Shown here piece after piece: positions 10,908 to 18,734 of a stretch of 23,116 nucleotides of DNA. How positions within the stretch are numbered: position 1 is the first letter of the stretch; every line of letters starts with the position of its first letter. Position numbers and translations under genes: made by a program. This stretch comes from a virus. The notes below the pieces were generated by a model, which was given only the letters and a program-made list of their open reading frames with translations, did no database searches and had not been told where the DNA came from. The stretch is taken from IMG/VR virus record IMGVR_UViG_3300043119_000479, positions 1 to 23,116 of that record. One strand, written 5' to 3'.

Positions 10908-12195
10908 GCTACCGCCCAAGCTGATCCCGGTGTTCATGGGTCCTGCAAGGTATCGCGGGGCCTACGGCGGCCGGGGTAGCGCCAAGACGCGGACCTTCGC
11001 CAAGATGACGGCGGTTCGCGGGCTGATGTGGGCAAGGGCCAACGAGCCGGGCGTTATCATCTGCGGTCGGGAGTACATGAACTCGCTGGCTGATAGCTCC
11101 ATGGCCGAGGTCAAGGCGGCTATCGAGAGTGAGGACTGGCTCAAGGCCGCTTACGACATCGGCGAGACCTATATCCGCACCAAGGACAAGCGGATCGAGT
11201 ACGTCTTCACCGGCTTGCGGCACAACCTCGACAGCATCAAGTCGAAGGCTCGGGTTAAGCTGCTCTGGGTAGACGAGGCCGAGCCCGTCTCCGAGACAGC
11301 CTGGACGAAGGCTATTCCGAGTGTTCGGGAGCACGACAGCGAAATCTGGCTGACGTGGAACCCGGAGCGCAAGAACAGCCCGACGCATGTTCGCTTCCGC
11401 GACAACCCGCCGGAAGGCGCAAAGATCGTGGAGATGAACTGGCGCGACAATCCGTGGTTTCCAGCCGTGCTGGATGCAGAGCGCCGGGAAGACCAGGCCA
11501 AGCGTCCAGAGAATTACGAGCACGTCTGGGAAGGCGGTTTCAAGACCGTGACCGAGGGCGCTTACTACGCATCCCACCTAACGACAGCGAAGGCTGAGGG
11601 CCGCATCGGTCGTGTCGCCGCTGACCCGCTCCTGACGATCCGCCTGTTCTTCGACATCGGGGGCACTGGAGCGAGAGCGGATAGCCTGACGATCTGGGCT
11701 GCTCAGTTCATCGGACGCGAGATCCGGTGGCTGGATTACTACGAGGCGCAGGGCCAACCCCTTGCAACGCACGTCAATTGGATGCGGGAACGAGGCTACA
11801 CCTCAGACCGCGCGCAAATCTGGCTCCCTCACGACGGGGCGAGCAACGACAAGGTTTTCGACGTGTCCTACGAGAGCGCGCTTCGCTCCGCTGGTTACAC
11901 GGTCACGGTCATCCCGAACCAGGGCAAGGGCGCCGCGTCAGCTCGGGTTGAAGCCGGTCGCCGGCTGTTCCCGTCGATGTGGTTCAACGAAGACACCTGC
12001 TCCGGTGGCCTTGAGGCGCTTGGGGCTTATCACGAGCGCAAGGACGAGGTTCGCGGCATTGGGCTGGGACCTGAGCACGATTGGGCTTCACACGGCGCTG
12101 ACGCCTTCGGGCTTGGCTGTGTGGCTTACGAAGAACCCCGCGTTCAGCGCGACAAGAAGCGGCCTGCAAGGGTCAGCAGTTGGATGGGAAGCTGA
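10891..12195 (+). CDS. terL: terminase large subunit
   Basis: 434 residues from ATG 10891; a TTG at 10867 would add eight residues but is less likely. ATPase domain: Walker A GGRGSAKT (26-33) and Walker B KLLWVDEA (123-130), then a coupling motif around LTWNPE. Nuclease domain: Asp255 in FFDIGG, LPHDGASND, and the late acidic site in HDWASHGADAF. Family PBSX/P22-type (Terminase_3/6). It drives DNA into the prohead and cuts it; similarity to P22-like terminases suggests headful packaging, which the sequence alone does not prove. Confidence 0.93.
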   Translation: MRARLELPPKLIPVFMGPARYRGAYGGRGSAKTRTFAKMTAVRGLMWARANEPGVIICGREYMNSLADSSMAEVKAAIESEDWLKAAYDIGETYIRTKDKRIEYVFTGLRHNLDSIKSKARVKLLWVDEAEPVSETAWTKAIPSVREHDSEIWLTWNPERKNSPTHVRFRDNPPEGAKIVEMNWRDNPWFPAVLDAERREDQAKRPENYEHVWEGGFKTVTEGAYYASHLTTAKAEGRIGRVAADPLLTIRLFFDIGGTGARADSLTIWAAQFIGREIRWLDYYEAQGQPLATHVNWMRERGYTSDRAQIWLPHDGASNDKVFDVSYESALRSAGYTVTVIPNQGKGAASARVEAGRRLFPSMWFNEDTCSGGLEALGAYHERKDEVRGIGLGPEHDWASHGADAFGLGCVAYEEPRVQRDKKRPARVSSWMGS

Positions 12196-12196
12196 C

Positions 12197-12217
12197 ATGA
12201 GCACCGAAACCATCTGA
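12197..12217 (+). other. six-codon minicistron before the portal gene
   Basis: ATG 12197 encodes MSTETI and stops at 12215-12217, with the portal ATG sharing its last base (TGATG). The only Shine-Dalgarno-like bases (GGGAAG, 12186-12191) are spaced for this mini-ORF, not for the portal start. It may load ribosomes that then restart on the portal. Confidence 0.4.
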
Positions 12218-14331
12218 TGGCCGACAAGAAGGCTCGCGAACCCAAAGTACCCGAGGGCTACGAGGACGAAGACAGCTTCATCAAGGAGGCGCGCGAGCGT
12301 TTTCAGGAGGCTGTGGACTTCGACAAGGACAACCGCGACGCCGGGCTTGAAGACGCGCGTTTCGCCGCTGGTGAGCAATGGGACGACACCGCCAAGCTGG
12401 CGCGCGCTGGTCGGCCTACGCTGGTTATCAACCGCCTGCCTCAGTTCATCGCCCAGGTCGTCGGTGACATTCGCATCAACCGCCCCTCGATCAAGGTCCG
12501 CCCGGCTGAAGACGCTGACAAGGATCTGGCCGACGTTCGGGAAGGCATGATCCGCGCTATCGAGCGTGATTGCGATGCTCAGGGTGTTTACGCCACGGCT
12601 GGCCAATCTCAGGTGACGTGCGGCATTGGCAACTTCCGGGCTGCTGTGAAGTACGCCGGGGAGATGGCGTTTGACCGCGACCTGACGCTTGATCGCATTG
12701 CCGATCCGTTCGCCGTGGTCTGGGACCCGCTGTCGATTGAGCCCACGGGCCGCGATGCGCGCTACTGCTTCGTCGCTGACGAGGTTCCGCGCAAGGATTT
12801 CGAGGAAGCCTACCCCGACGAGATGCCTTCCAGTCTGGAGGCTCCGTCTGGCGAGCGTGAAGGCTGGTTCACCAAGGACACGGTTCGCGTCACCGAGTAT
12901 TGGCGCGTCATTGAGAAGCCGATGGACATTGCGCTTCTGGCGGATGGCTCGGTCGTTCCGATGGACAAGGTTCCGCAGGGCGCCGAGGTTCTCCAGACCC
13001 GCAAGTCGTCGCGCAAGTACGCCTGCATGTACCTGATCACCGGGACCTGTGTTCTCGACGGCCCCTATGAGTGGCCCATTGACCGGGTTCCGATCTTCCG
13101 CGTTCAAGGTTGGGAGTTCAACGTCGGGACCAAGCGCGTTCGCTTCGGCCTGGTGCGTTGGGCGAAGGACCCGCAACGGCTGCTGAACTACTGGCGCTCT
13201 GTGGCTGCTGAGACCTTGGCTATGGCCCCGAAGGGCAAGTGGCTGGTTCACGAAACCGCGCTGGACGAGGACAACGAAGACGACTTCCGGCAGGCGCACA
13301 ACAGCTCCGACCCGATGCTTCGCTGGAAAGGTGGCATAAGGCCCGAGTACACGCAGCCGCCCGCCATGCCTGCTGCGCTGCTTCAAGAGGCCGCGCTCAA
13401 CTCGCAGGACATGAAGGACGTTACGGGCCTTCAGGATGCGAGCCTTGGCGTTCGGTCCAACGAAACTTCCGGCAAGGCCATCATGGCTCGCCAGCGGGAA
13501 GGGGATGTCGCCACCTATATCTACCACGACAACCTGAGGGCCGCGATTGCCGAGGCCGGCAAGGTTCTCAACGCCATGATCCCGGTCTGTTACGACACGC
13601 CGCGCACGATCCGCATCGTCGGGGAAGATGACGCGACCAAGGTCCAGCGGGTCAACGATCCGAACAACCCCAACTCGGTGGACATCAACCAGGGTCGTTA
13701 CGACGTTTCAGTTGAGACCGGCCCGAGCTACTCGACCAAGCGCGCCGAAGCCGCCGACAGCCTGATCCAGTTCATGCAGGCTGTCCCTGCCGCTGCCGCT
13801 GTTGCGTCTGATCTGGTGGCCAAGGCGATGGATTGGCCGATGGCTGACATTCTCGCCGAGCGCCTGAAGAAGACCATCCCGCCGCAGATCCTTGAGGGTG
13901 AGGACGGTCAGGAGCCGAAGCAGCCGAGCCCGCAAGAAATGCAGGCGATGGAGATGCAGCAGCAGGCCGCTCAGGCTGAGGTGCAAGAGAAGATCGCCAA
14001 CGCCGACAAGGCCAAGGCTGATGCGGCGCACGCCATGTTCGATGCTCAGAAGGCTGAACTTGAACTAGCCGCGATGCAGTACCACGCCGAGCAGGGCGAC
14101 CACACCTTCGGCAAGATGGCCGAGATGGAACGTCAGGTTCAGATGAGGGCCATGCAGGGCGGCCAAGGCGCTCAGGGGCCCGCTCAGGCCGCTCCGGCTG
14201 GCGTCCCGACACCTGACGCCTTCGACCAGGCACTACAGCAGACGCGCGCCGATCCCGCCGCCCTGCAAGAGCTTTCCGGGCAGGGGTTTCCCCCCCCTGA
14301 AGACCCCGCAATGGAGATGACGGGCATCTAA
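12217..14331 (+). CDS. P22-like portal protein
   Basis: 704 residues, near the 725 of P22 gp1. Recognisable features include QWDDTAKLARAGRPTLVINR and QVVGDIRINRPSIKVRPA at the N-terminus, WDPLSIEPTGRDARYCFVAD, and LLNYWRSVAAETLAMAPKGK with TSGKAIMARQREGDVATYIY, all typical of the P22 portal family. Portals form the dodecameric ring through which DNA enters and leaves. The C-terminus (from about 570) is a long Gln/Ala/Glu helix (MQAMEMQQQAAQAEVQEKIA), consistent with a P22-type barrel, then a Gln/Pro-rich tail. Eight consecutive C lie at 14290-14297. Confidence 0.92.
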   Translation: MADKKAREPKVPEGYEDEDSFIKEARERFQEAVDFDKDNRDAGLEDARFAAGEQWDDTAKLARAGRPTLVINRLPQFIAQVVGDIRINRPSIKVRPAEDADKDLADVREGMIRAIERDCDAQGVYATAGQSQVTCGIGNFRAAVKYAGEMAFDRDLTLDRIADPFAVVWDPLSIEPTGRDARYCFVADEVPRKDFEEAYPDEMPSSLEAPSGEREGWFTKDTVRVTEYWRVIEKPMDIALLADGSVVPMDKVPQGAEVLQTRKSSRKYACMYLITGTCVLDGPYEWPIDRVPIFRVQGWEFNVGTKRVRFGLVRWAKDPQRLLNYWRSVAAETLAMAPKGKWLVHETALDEDNEDDFRQAHNSSDPMLRWKGGIRPEYTQPPAMPAALLQEAALNSQDMKDVTGLQDASLGVRSNETSGKAIMARQREGDVATYIYHDNLRAAIAEAGKVLNAMIPVCYDTPRTIRIVGEDDATKVQRVNDPNNPNSVDINQGRYDVSVETGPSYSTKRAEAADSLIQFMQAVPAAAAVASDLVAKAMDWPMADILAERLKKTIPPQILEGEDGQEPKQPSPQEMQAMEMQQQAAQAEVQEKIANADKAKADAAHAMFDAQKAELELAAMQYHAEQGDHTFGKMAEMERQVQMRAMQGGQGAQGPAQAAPAGVPTPDAFDQALQQTRADPAALQELSGQGFPPPEDPAMEMTGI

Positions 14332-14349
14332 ACCCGTTCGCGAGAGCGC

Positions 14350-15096
14350 ATGACCGACCAGAACGAGACGCCGGAAGGCGTGATCGAAGACACCGCTGCT
14401 GACCAGGTGGTGGAGAACGAGGGTGAAGGCCTGGAGCCGGAACCTGAAGCGGGCGAGCCGGCTCCCAAGCCGAAGAAGACCGCAGGCGAACGCATCGCAG
14501 AGCTGACCGCCAAGCAGCGGCAAGCCGAACGCGATGCAGACTACTGGCGCGAACAGGCCTTGGCCGCTCGTCCAGCCCCGGCACCGGCGCCGCAAGCCCA
14601 AGAGGGCAAGCCGACCAGCGACCAGTTCGAAAGCTACGACGACTACGTCGAAGCCCTGACCGACTGGAAGGCCGAGAACACTGTCAACGCCCGGCTCGCC
14701 GCGCAACAGCAGCAATCGACCATCCAGACCAAGGTTCAGACGTTCGAGCAACGTGTCGCCTCTCAGTTCCCCGATGGGGAGCCTGATGGCCTATCCGCGC
14801 TGCGGCGCGCTCCGTCCCTGCCGGAAGGCGTGCAGGAAGTCATTCTGTCCTCGGAGAACGGCCCGAAGCTGGCCGATCACCTTGGCAACAACCCGGCTGA
14901 ACTTCATCGCCTGTCGTCCCTGACGCCAACCATGCAGGCCTTCGAACTCGCCAAACTGGAGGCGAAGCTGTCTTCGCCTTCGAAAGCCACCAACGCCCCG
15001 GCTCCTTCTCCCGCCCTTCGTGGCACGTCTGGCCAGTTCAAGGTCTCCCCTGAGACCAACGACTTCGCCGCGTTCGAGAAGCAGTACGGGGCCTGA
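14350..15096 (+). CDS. scaffolding protein
   Basis: 248 residues between portal and coat genes, the standard scaffold position. The N-terminus is very acidic (EGVIEDTAADQVVENEGEGL), followed by basic and coiled-coil-like helices (AGERIAELTAKQRQAERDAD), a Pro/Ala linker, then more helices. The C-terminus ends FAAFEKQYGA. Low-complexity, charged helical proteins here guide procapsid assembly and leave afterwards. No catalytic motif is seen. Assignment is by position and composition. Confidence 0.72.
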   Translation: MTDQNETPEGVIEDTAADQVVENEGEGLEPEPEAGEPAPKPKKTAGERIAELTAKQRQAERDADYWREQALAARPAPAPAPQAQEGKPTSDQFESYDDYVEALTDWKAENTVNARLAAQQQQSTIQTKVQTFEQRVASQFPDGEPDGLSALRRAPSLPEGVQEVILSSENGPKLADHLGNNPAELHRLSSLTPTMQAFELAKLEAKLSSPSKATNAPAPSPALRGTSGQFKVSPETNDFAAFEKQYGA

Positions 15097-15107
15097 CCCC
15101 CACAGCA

Positions 15108-15121
15108 GCGTCGGATGACGC
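15108..15121 (+). promoter_or_regulatory. hairpin in the coat gene leader
   Basis: GCGTC, GGAT, GACGC forms a perfect 5-bp stem in the 52-bp gap before the coat gene, 27 bp from its ATG, with no T-run. It may protect the coat mRNA 5' region rather than terminate. Confidence 0.3.
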
Positions 15122-15148
15122 CGCCCTTCTCTCAGAAAGATCCCCACC

Positions 15149-16393
15149 ATGGCTAACGCCTTTCTCTCGCCGAAGGTCTTCGCGAACGCGGGCCTGAAGC
15201 TCCTCAAGAACAACCTCGTGATGGCGAAGCTCTGCGACAGCGAGGGGGTCGATAAGACCTTCAAGGCTGGCGTCGGCGGCACCGTCTACGTCAAGCGCCC
15301 GCCCGAGTTCATCATCCGCACCGGGGCCACCGCCTCCGCGCAGGACGTGACCGAGGGCGAAGTCGCCGTGGTCATCGACAAGCAGGCCGGTGTTGACGTG
15401 CAGTTCACCTCGCAAGAGGAAACCCTGAACGTCGATGCGCTGCTGAAGTCGAAGGTTCTCGATGCCTCGATGGCCCAGATCGCCTCCTATGTGGATGGCG
15501 AACTGATCGCCCGCGTCAACGAGTTCCACAACTGGGTCGGCACCCCCGGCGTCACCATCGACAGCCCGGCGGACTTCTTCAAGGCGCCGCAACGCCTGGA
15601 CGAAATGGCCGTGCCGATGAACGACCGCAACGCCATCCTGACCCCTGCGGACGGGTACGGCATCGCCGGCTCCCTGCTGGCCAACGCCGCCATGCAGGGC
15701 GACATCGCCCGCTCGGCTCTGGCGAAAGCCAAGGTCCCGCTGATGGGCAATATCGACAGCTACATCACGCAGACCATCCCGAGCCTGACCTGCGGCACGC
15801 GCACCAACGCCGCTGTGGACGGCGCCAGCCAGAACGTCACCTACGCCAACGTCAAGTCCACCTACACCCAGACCCTGAACATCGACGGCGTGGGTAACGC
15901 CACCACCGTCGTGGCCGGCGAAGTCTTCACAATCGCCGGGGTGAACGCGGTCAACCCGCGCACCAAGGCCGATCTGGGCTACCTCCAACAGTTCACCGTC
16001 ATCACGGGCGGGACTTCGGTGGCCTCGGGCACGGCGACGGCGCAGGATCTGGCCCTGACCATCTCGCCCCCGATCATCACCTCGGGTGCGTACAAGAACG
16101 TCACGGCGGCGCCGGCTGACGATGCGGTTGTGACCTGGCTGGGCACCGCCTCGACCACCTACCGAGCCAACGCCGCGTTCCACAAGACCGCGATCAAGCT
16201 GGTTTCGGCCAAGCTGGTCATGCCGTACTCGGGCGAGGCTGACTACGCCACCGACCCCGACACCGGCCTGACCGTTCGCTACTGGCGCTACAGCGACGGC
16301 GCGACCGACACCCACAACCACCGCTGGGATGTCTTCTTCGGCACCGTCAACGCTGATCGCCGCCTCGGGACCCGGATTTCCGGGACCGCCTAA
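15149..16393 (+). CDS. major capsid protein, P22 coat family
   Basis: 414 residues, close to the 430 of P22 gp5. The beginning (ANAFLSPKVFANAGLKLLKN then NLVMAKLCD) and GGTVYVKRPPEFIIRTG, with VDVQFTSQEETLNVDALL, are characteristic of this HK97-fold coat family. The segment GVGNATTVVAGEVFTIAGVN with LGYLQQFTVITGG corresponds to the inserted domain region of P22-like coats. It is followed within 20 bp by a strong terminator, which should set a high dose relative to downstream genes. Confidence 0.93.
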   Translation: MANAFLSPKVFANAGLKLLKNNLVMAKLCDSEGVDKTFKAGVGGTVYVKRPPEFIIRTGATASAQDVTEGEVAVVIDKQAGVDVQFTSQEETLNVDALLKSKVLDASMAQIASYVDGELIARVNEFHNWVGTPGVTIDSPADFFKAPQRLDEMAVPMNDRNAILTPADGYGIAGSLLANAAMQGDIARSALAKAKVPLMGNIDSYITQTIPSLTCGTRTNAAVDGASQNVTYANVKSTYTQTLNIDGVGNATTVVAGEVFTIAGVNAVNPRTKADLGYLQQFTVITGGTSVASGTATAQDLALTISPPIITSGAYKNVTAAPADDAVVTWLGTASTTYRANAAFHKTAIKLVSAKLVMPYSGEADYATDPDTGLTVRYWRYSDGATDTHNHRWDVFFGTVNADRRLGTRISGTA

Positions 16394-16409
16394 CCACCCT
16401 CCCTGACTA

Positions 16410-16440
16410 GGGGCCAGTCTTCGGGCTGGCCCCGCCTTTT
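16410..16440 (+). terminator. strong Rho-independent terminator after the coat gene
   Basis: A 10-bp stem (16410-16419 with 16424-16433; one G-U pair) closed by a UUCG tetraloop with a C-G closing pair, then GCC and four T. This lies 17 bp after the coat stop and before a gene in the same direction. Confidence 0.85.
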
Positions 16441-16451
16441 CGGAGGGTTGA

Positions 16452-17099
16452 ATGACCGTTCGCCAGATCATCACCGACGCCTTGGAGCAGATCGGCGCCA
16501 TAGACGGCGGGTCGGCTCCCACCTCGCAACAGGCCAATCAGGCCTTGCGCGTGTTCCAGAACATGATCCTCAACCTGCCCGGCTCGCACTGGTGGAACGA
16601 GGTCGAAACGTCTGCCAGCTATACCGCAGGCGAAAACGAGCGCATCCGCGTCATCACGCAAAGCGCCGTCACCATCACCGTCCCTGTGGCCGTATCGAGC
16701 GCCCGTAGCGTGCTCTACTGCTGCAACCAGATCGAACTGGCCTGTGAAGGCTACGACGACCGCGCGCCAAAGGATCTGACCCGGGTGCATGTGTCGGACG
16801 CCTACGGCGACACCTCCGTCACCTACTACTACCGCTCCGACATCGCCCAATGGACCCGCGCCGACAGCCTCACGCTCGATAGCGACTGTCCCCTCGGAAC
16901 CGAATGGAACGAAGGGCTCGGGGCCATGCTTGGGGCTCGGATGTGCCGCTACTACGGCCTTCCGCTGGATCAAGGCACCGTCACCATCGCCTCGCAGACC
17001 GAAAGCCGGATGCGGTCGCGTTTCGCCAAACGGCAGGCCGTCGCCGTCGATAGCGCCCTGCTGCGCACCTCCTCTAACGAAGTCTGGAGCGAACATTGA
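16452..17099 (+). CDS. P22 gp4-like head completion/tail accessory protein
   Basis: 215 residues from ATG 16452, with GGAGG six bases upstream. It begins TVRQIITDALEQIGAIDGGS then QQANQALRVFQNMILNLPGS, and ends with GARMCRYYGLPLDQGTVTIA, all typical of P22 gp4-type adaptors. These join below the portal and seal the head so the tail can attach. The start of MSANEQ overlaps the stop (TTGA). The strong ribosome site suggests it is the first translated cistron after the terminator. Confidence 0.82.
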   Translation: MTVRQIITDALEQIGAIDGGSAPTSQQANQALRVFQNMILNLPGSHWWNEVETSASYTAGENERIRVITQSAVTITVPVAVSSARSVLYCCNQIELACEGYDDRAPKDLTRVHVSDAYGDTSVTYYYRSDIAQWTRADSLTLDSDCPLGTEWNEGLGAMLGARMCRYYGLPLDQGTVTIASQTESRMRSRFAKRQAVAVDSALLRTSSNEVWSEH

Positions 17100-17344
17100 G
17101 CGCCAACGAACAATCGCGCCCTTCGGGGAGCTTTGAGGCCATCACCGCCTCCAACTCGACCAACTTCGTCAAGGGGGTCTGTCGCGGCATCTACGTCGGA
17201 ACCACGGGGAACGTGGTTGTGGTTGCGCCTGACGACACCACCGCGACCTTTTCGAGCGTCCCCGCCGGCATGATCCTTCCCGTCCAGGCCAAGCGGGTCA
17301 ACTCGACCAACACCACGGCCTCTAACATGGTCGCGCTGTTCTGA
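17096..17344 (+). CDS. spike base protein, RCAP_Rcc01079 type
   Basis: 82 residues from TTG 17096, in a TTGA overlap. It reads NSTNFVKGVCRGIYVGTTGN, VVVVAPDDTTATFSSVPAGM, ILPVQAKRVNSTNTTASNMV, a small beta protein matching the family named after the Rhodobacter capsulatus gene transfer agent protein Rcc01079. There it sits at the base of head spikes that bind host capsule. Here it probably anchors a decoration or receptor-binding protein, perhaps those encoded just downstream. Confidence 0.72.
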   Translation: MSANEQSRPSGSFEAITASNSTNFVKGVCRGIYVGTTGNVVVVAPDDTTATFSSVPAGMILPVQAKRVNSTNTTASNMVALF

Positions 17345-17484
17345 TGTTTATCGGCATCGGCCTTGGCATCACCAGACAGCCCGGCCCGGTCACGGGTGGC
17401 GCTCCCCCGGCCTCGTCCTTCCTGCTCATCGAGAGCGGCGACTTCCTCCTGATGGAGAGCGGCGACAAGCTGCTGCTTGAATAA
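17344..17484 (+). CDS. 46-residue protein with ESGD repeats
   Basis: Short gene from ATG 17344, in overlap with the stops and starts on both sides (next gene starts in TAATG). A Gly-rich head (FIGIGLGITRQPGP) is followed by the repeats LLIESGDF, LLMESGDK and LLLE. Repeats of this kind (LLxESGDxLLxE) recur in small phage structural or tail-associated proteins. They would form short beta arcs. The function is unknown. Confidence 0.65.
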   Translation: MFIGIGLGITRQPGPVTGGAPPASSFLLIESGDFLLMESGDKLLLE

Positions 17485-18266
17485 TGCCCGACACGAAAAT
17501 CTCTGCCCTGTCGGCTGCTGCCGCGCTTGGGGCCACCGACGTTATTCCGGCTGTTCAAGGCGGGCTCGGCCCGTTCGGTGTGACCGGCACGCAGCTTGCC
17601 GAGTACATCCGCGACACCATCGGAACCGCCTTGACGGCGGGCGAGAGCATCACGCTCACGGTCAACGACGCGGGCGACACCATCACCATCGCCGCGCCGC
17701 CCCTGCATCCCGGCTATGTCGCGGGCCGCTGGTACTTCGCCGAGCCGGGCCAGATCGTCGCCGCGTCTGCCATTGGCGTGAACTCGATCCGGTTCATGCC
17801 GTTCCGCATCTTCAAGCCGGTGACGATCACGCAGCTTGGCGCGCGGGTAACGACCCTCAGCGCCGCCGGCAACTTCCAGCTTGCGATCTACGCGAACAAC
17901 TCGACCACCGACAGGCCGACCGGCAACCCGCTGGGCGCCACGGGCAACATGTCCACTGGCACGGCGACTGTCGTTGCTGCGGTTCTGGCGGGTGGCAACA
18001 TCACGCTTCAGCCCGGGACGTACTGGTCGGCCATCTGTCAGGACAACGGGACCGCCTGCTACACATCGGTTGCCACGACCTTCATCAGCAACACGGGCGT
18101 TCTGATCGGCACGGCAACGCAGGCGACCCTCTGTTCATCCACGGCGGCTGTCGGCTGGTATCTCTCGCTCGCCCAGACCTTCGGCACCTGGCCTGATGTG
18201 ACGGGCGCCGGGTTCACGGAAGCCACCGGCACCGCCAACGTCGCGCTTCAATTCCTGACAGCTTAG
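17484..18266 (+). CDS. virion protein with tail-type N-terminus
   Basis: 260 residues. The N-terminus, KISALSAAAALGATDVIPAV then QGG, is the short attachment motif common to phage tail or appendage proteins, about 4-45. A beta-rich domain follows (WYFAEPGQIVAASAIGVNSI, GNFQLAIYANNSTTDRPTGN, LQPGTYWSAICQDNGTACYT), like a jelly-roll or carbohydrate-binding domain. No enzyme motif is visible. It probably forms a minor appendage or decoration protein, encoded with the spike base and esterase. Confidence 0.65.
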   Translation: MPDTKISALSAAAALGATDVIPAVQGGLGPFGVTGTQLAEYIRDTIGTALTAGESITLTVNDAGDTITIAAPPLHPGYVAGRWYFAEPGQIVAASAIGVNSIRFMPFRIFKPVTITQLGARVTTLSAAGNFQLAIYANNSTTDRPTGNPLGATGNMSTGTATVVAAVLAGGNITLQPGTYWSAICQDNGTACYTSVATTFISNTGVLIGTATQATLCSSTAAVGWYLSLAQTFGTWPDVTGAGFTEATGTANVALQFLTA

Positions 18267-18275
18267 GGGCCGCTA

Positions 18276-18734
18276 GTGGCGCTCACCATCACCGTTCCGG
18301 CCAAAATTACCATCGAGGACGATACCGTGGTTCAAATTGACATTGGCGGCTCGCTCGTCTGGCTGGGGGAGACCTACATCCCCGTTCCCGTCGCCTATGC
18401 GGCTGACATTGCGAACGGTGAGAGCCTCACCGCTGCCATCGACCTGACGACCTCTGATCAACGCTGCGCCCGTCCCACGGGTCTGGTCCTTCCCTCGGGA
18501 TGGGACGCCGCCGACGTGACGTTTCAGGTGTCGGTCGATGGGGGCGTGACCTTCTACAACATGTACGACGACGCCGATAACGAGTATGTCGTTCAAGCCG
18601 CCGCAAGCCGCTACGTCGCCCTCAACCCCTCGGATTTCGCCGGGGTCAGCAACCTGAAGATCCGTTCGGGCACCGCCGGCACGCCGATCAACCAGACCGG
18701 CGCCGTGACTGTGACGCTGCAAGCGGCGCGATGA
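18276..18734 (+). CDS. beta-rich virion protein
   Basis: 152 residues from GTG 18276, with AGGGG upstream. The C-terminal part (RPTGLVLPSGWDAADVTFQV, SVDGGVTFYNMYDDADNEYV, RYVALNPSDFAGVSNLKIRS) is a beta-sandwich-like domain often seen in GTA-like and related alphaproteobacterial phages next to spike or tail proteins. The N-terminus (MALTITVPAKITIEDDT) is a further beta strand region. It is likely structural; its stop overlaps the esterase start. Confidence 0.6.
   Translation: MALTITVPAKITIEDDTVVQIDIGGSLVWLGETYIPVPVAYAADIANGESLTAAIDLTTSDQRCARPTGLVLPSGWDAADVTFQVSVDGGVTFYNMYDDADNEYVVQAAASRYVALNPSDFAGVSNLKIRSGTAGTPINQTGAVTVTLQAAR

Noticed and set aside
12088-13527. 479-residue minus-strand frame opposite the portal gene
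   Set aside because: Fully antisense to a clear P22-like portal; its composition follows from GC-rich codon third positions and no domain is recognisable.
14281-14299. C8 run and hairpin in the portal end as a programmed frameshift
   Set aside because: A -1 shift meets TGA at once and a +1 shift ends after about eight codons, changing only the last residues of the portal; it is in a Pro codon run.
15038-16537. 499-residue minus-strand frame opposite the coat gene
   Set aside because: Antisense shadow of the coat protein, running through the terminator; Val/Gly/Asp/Arg-biased with no family signal.
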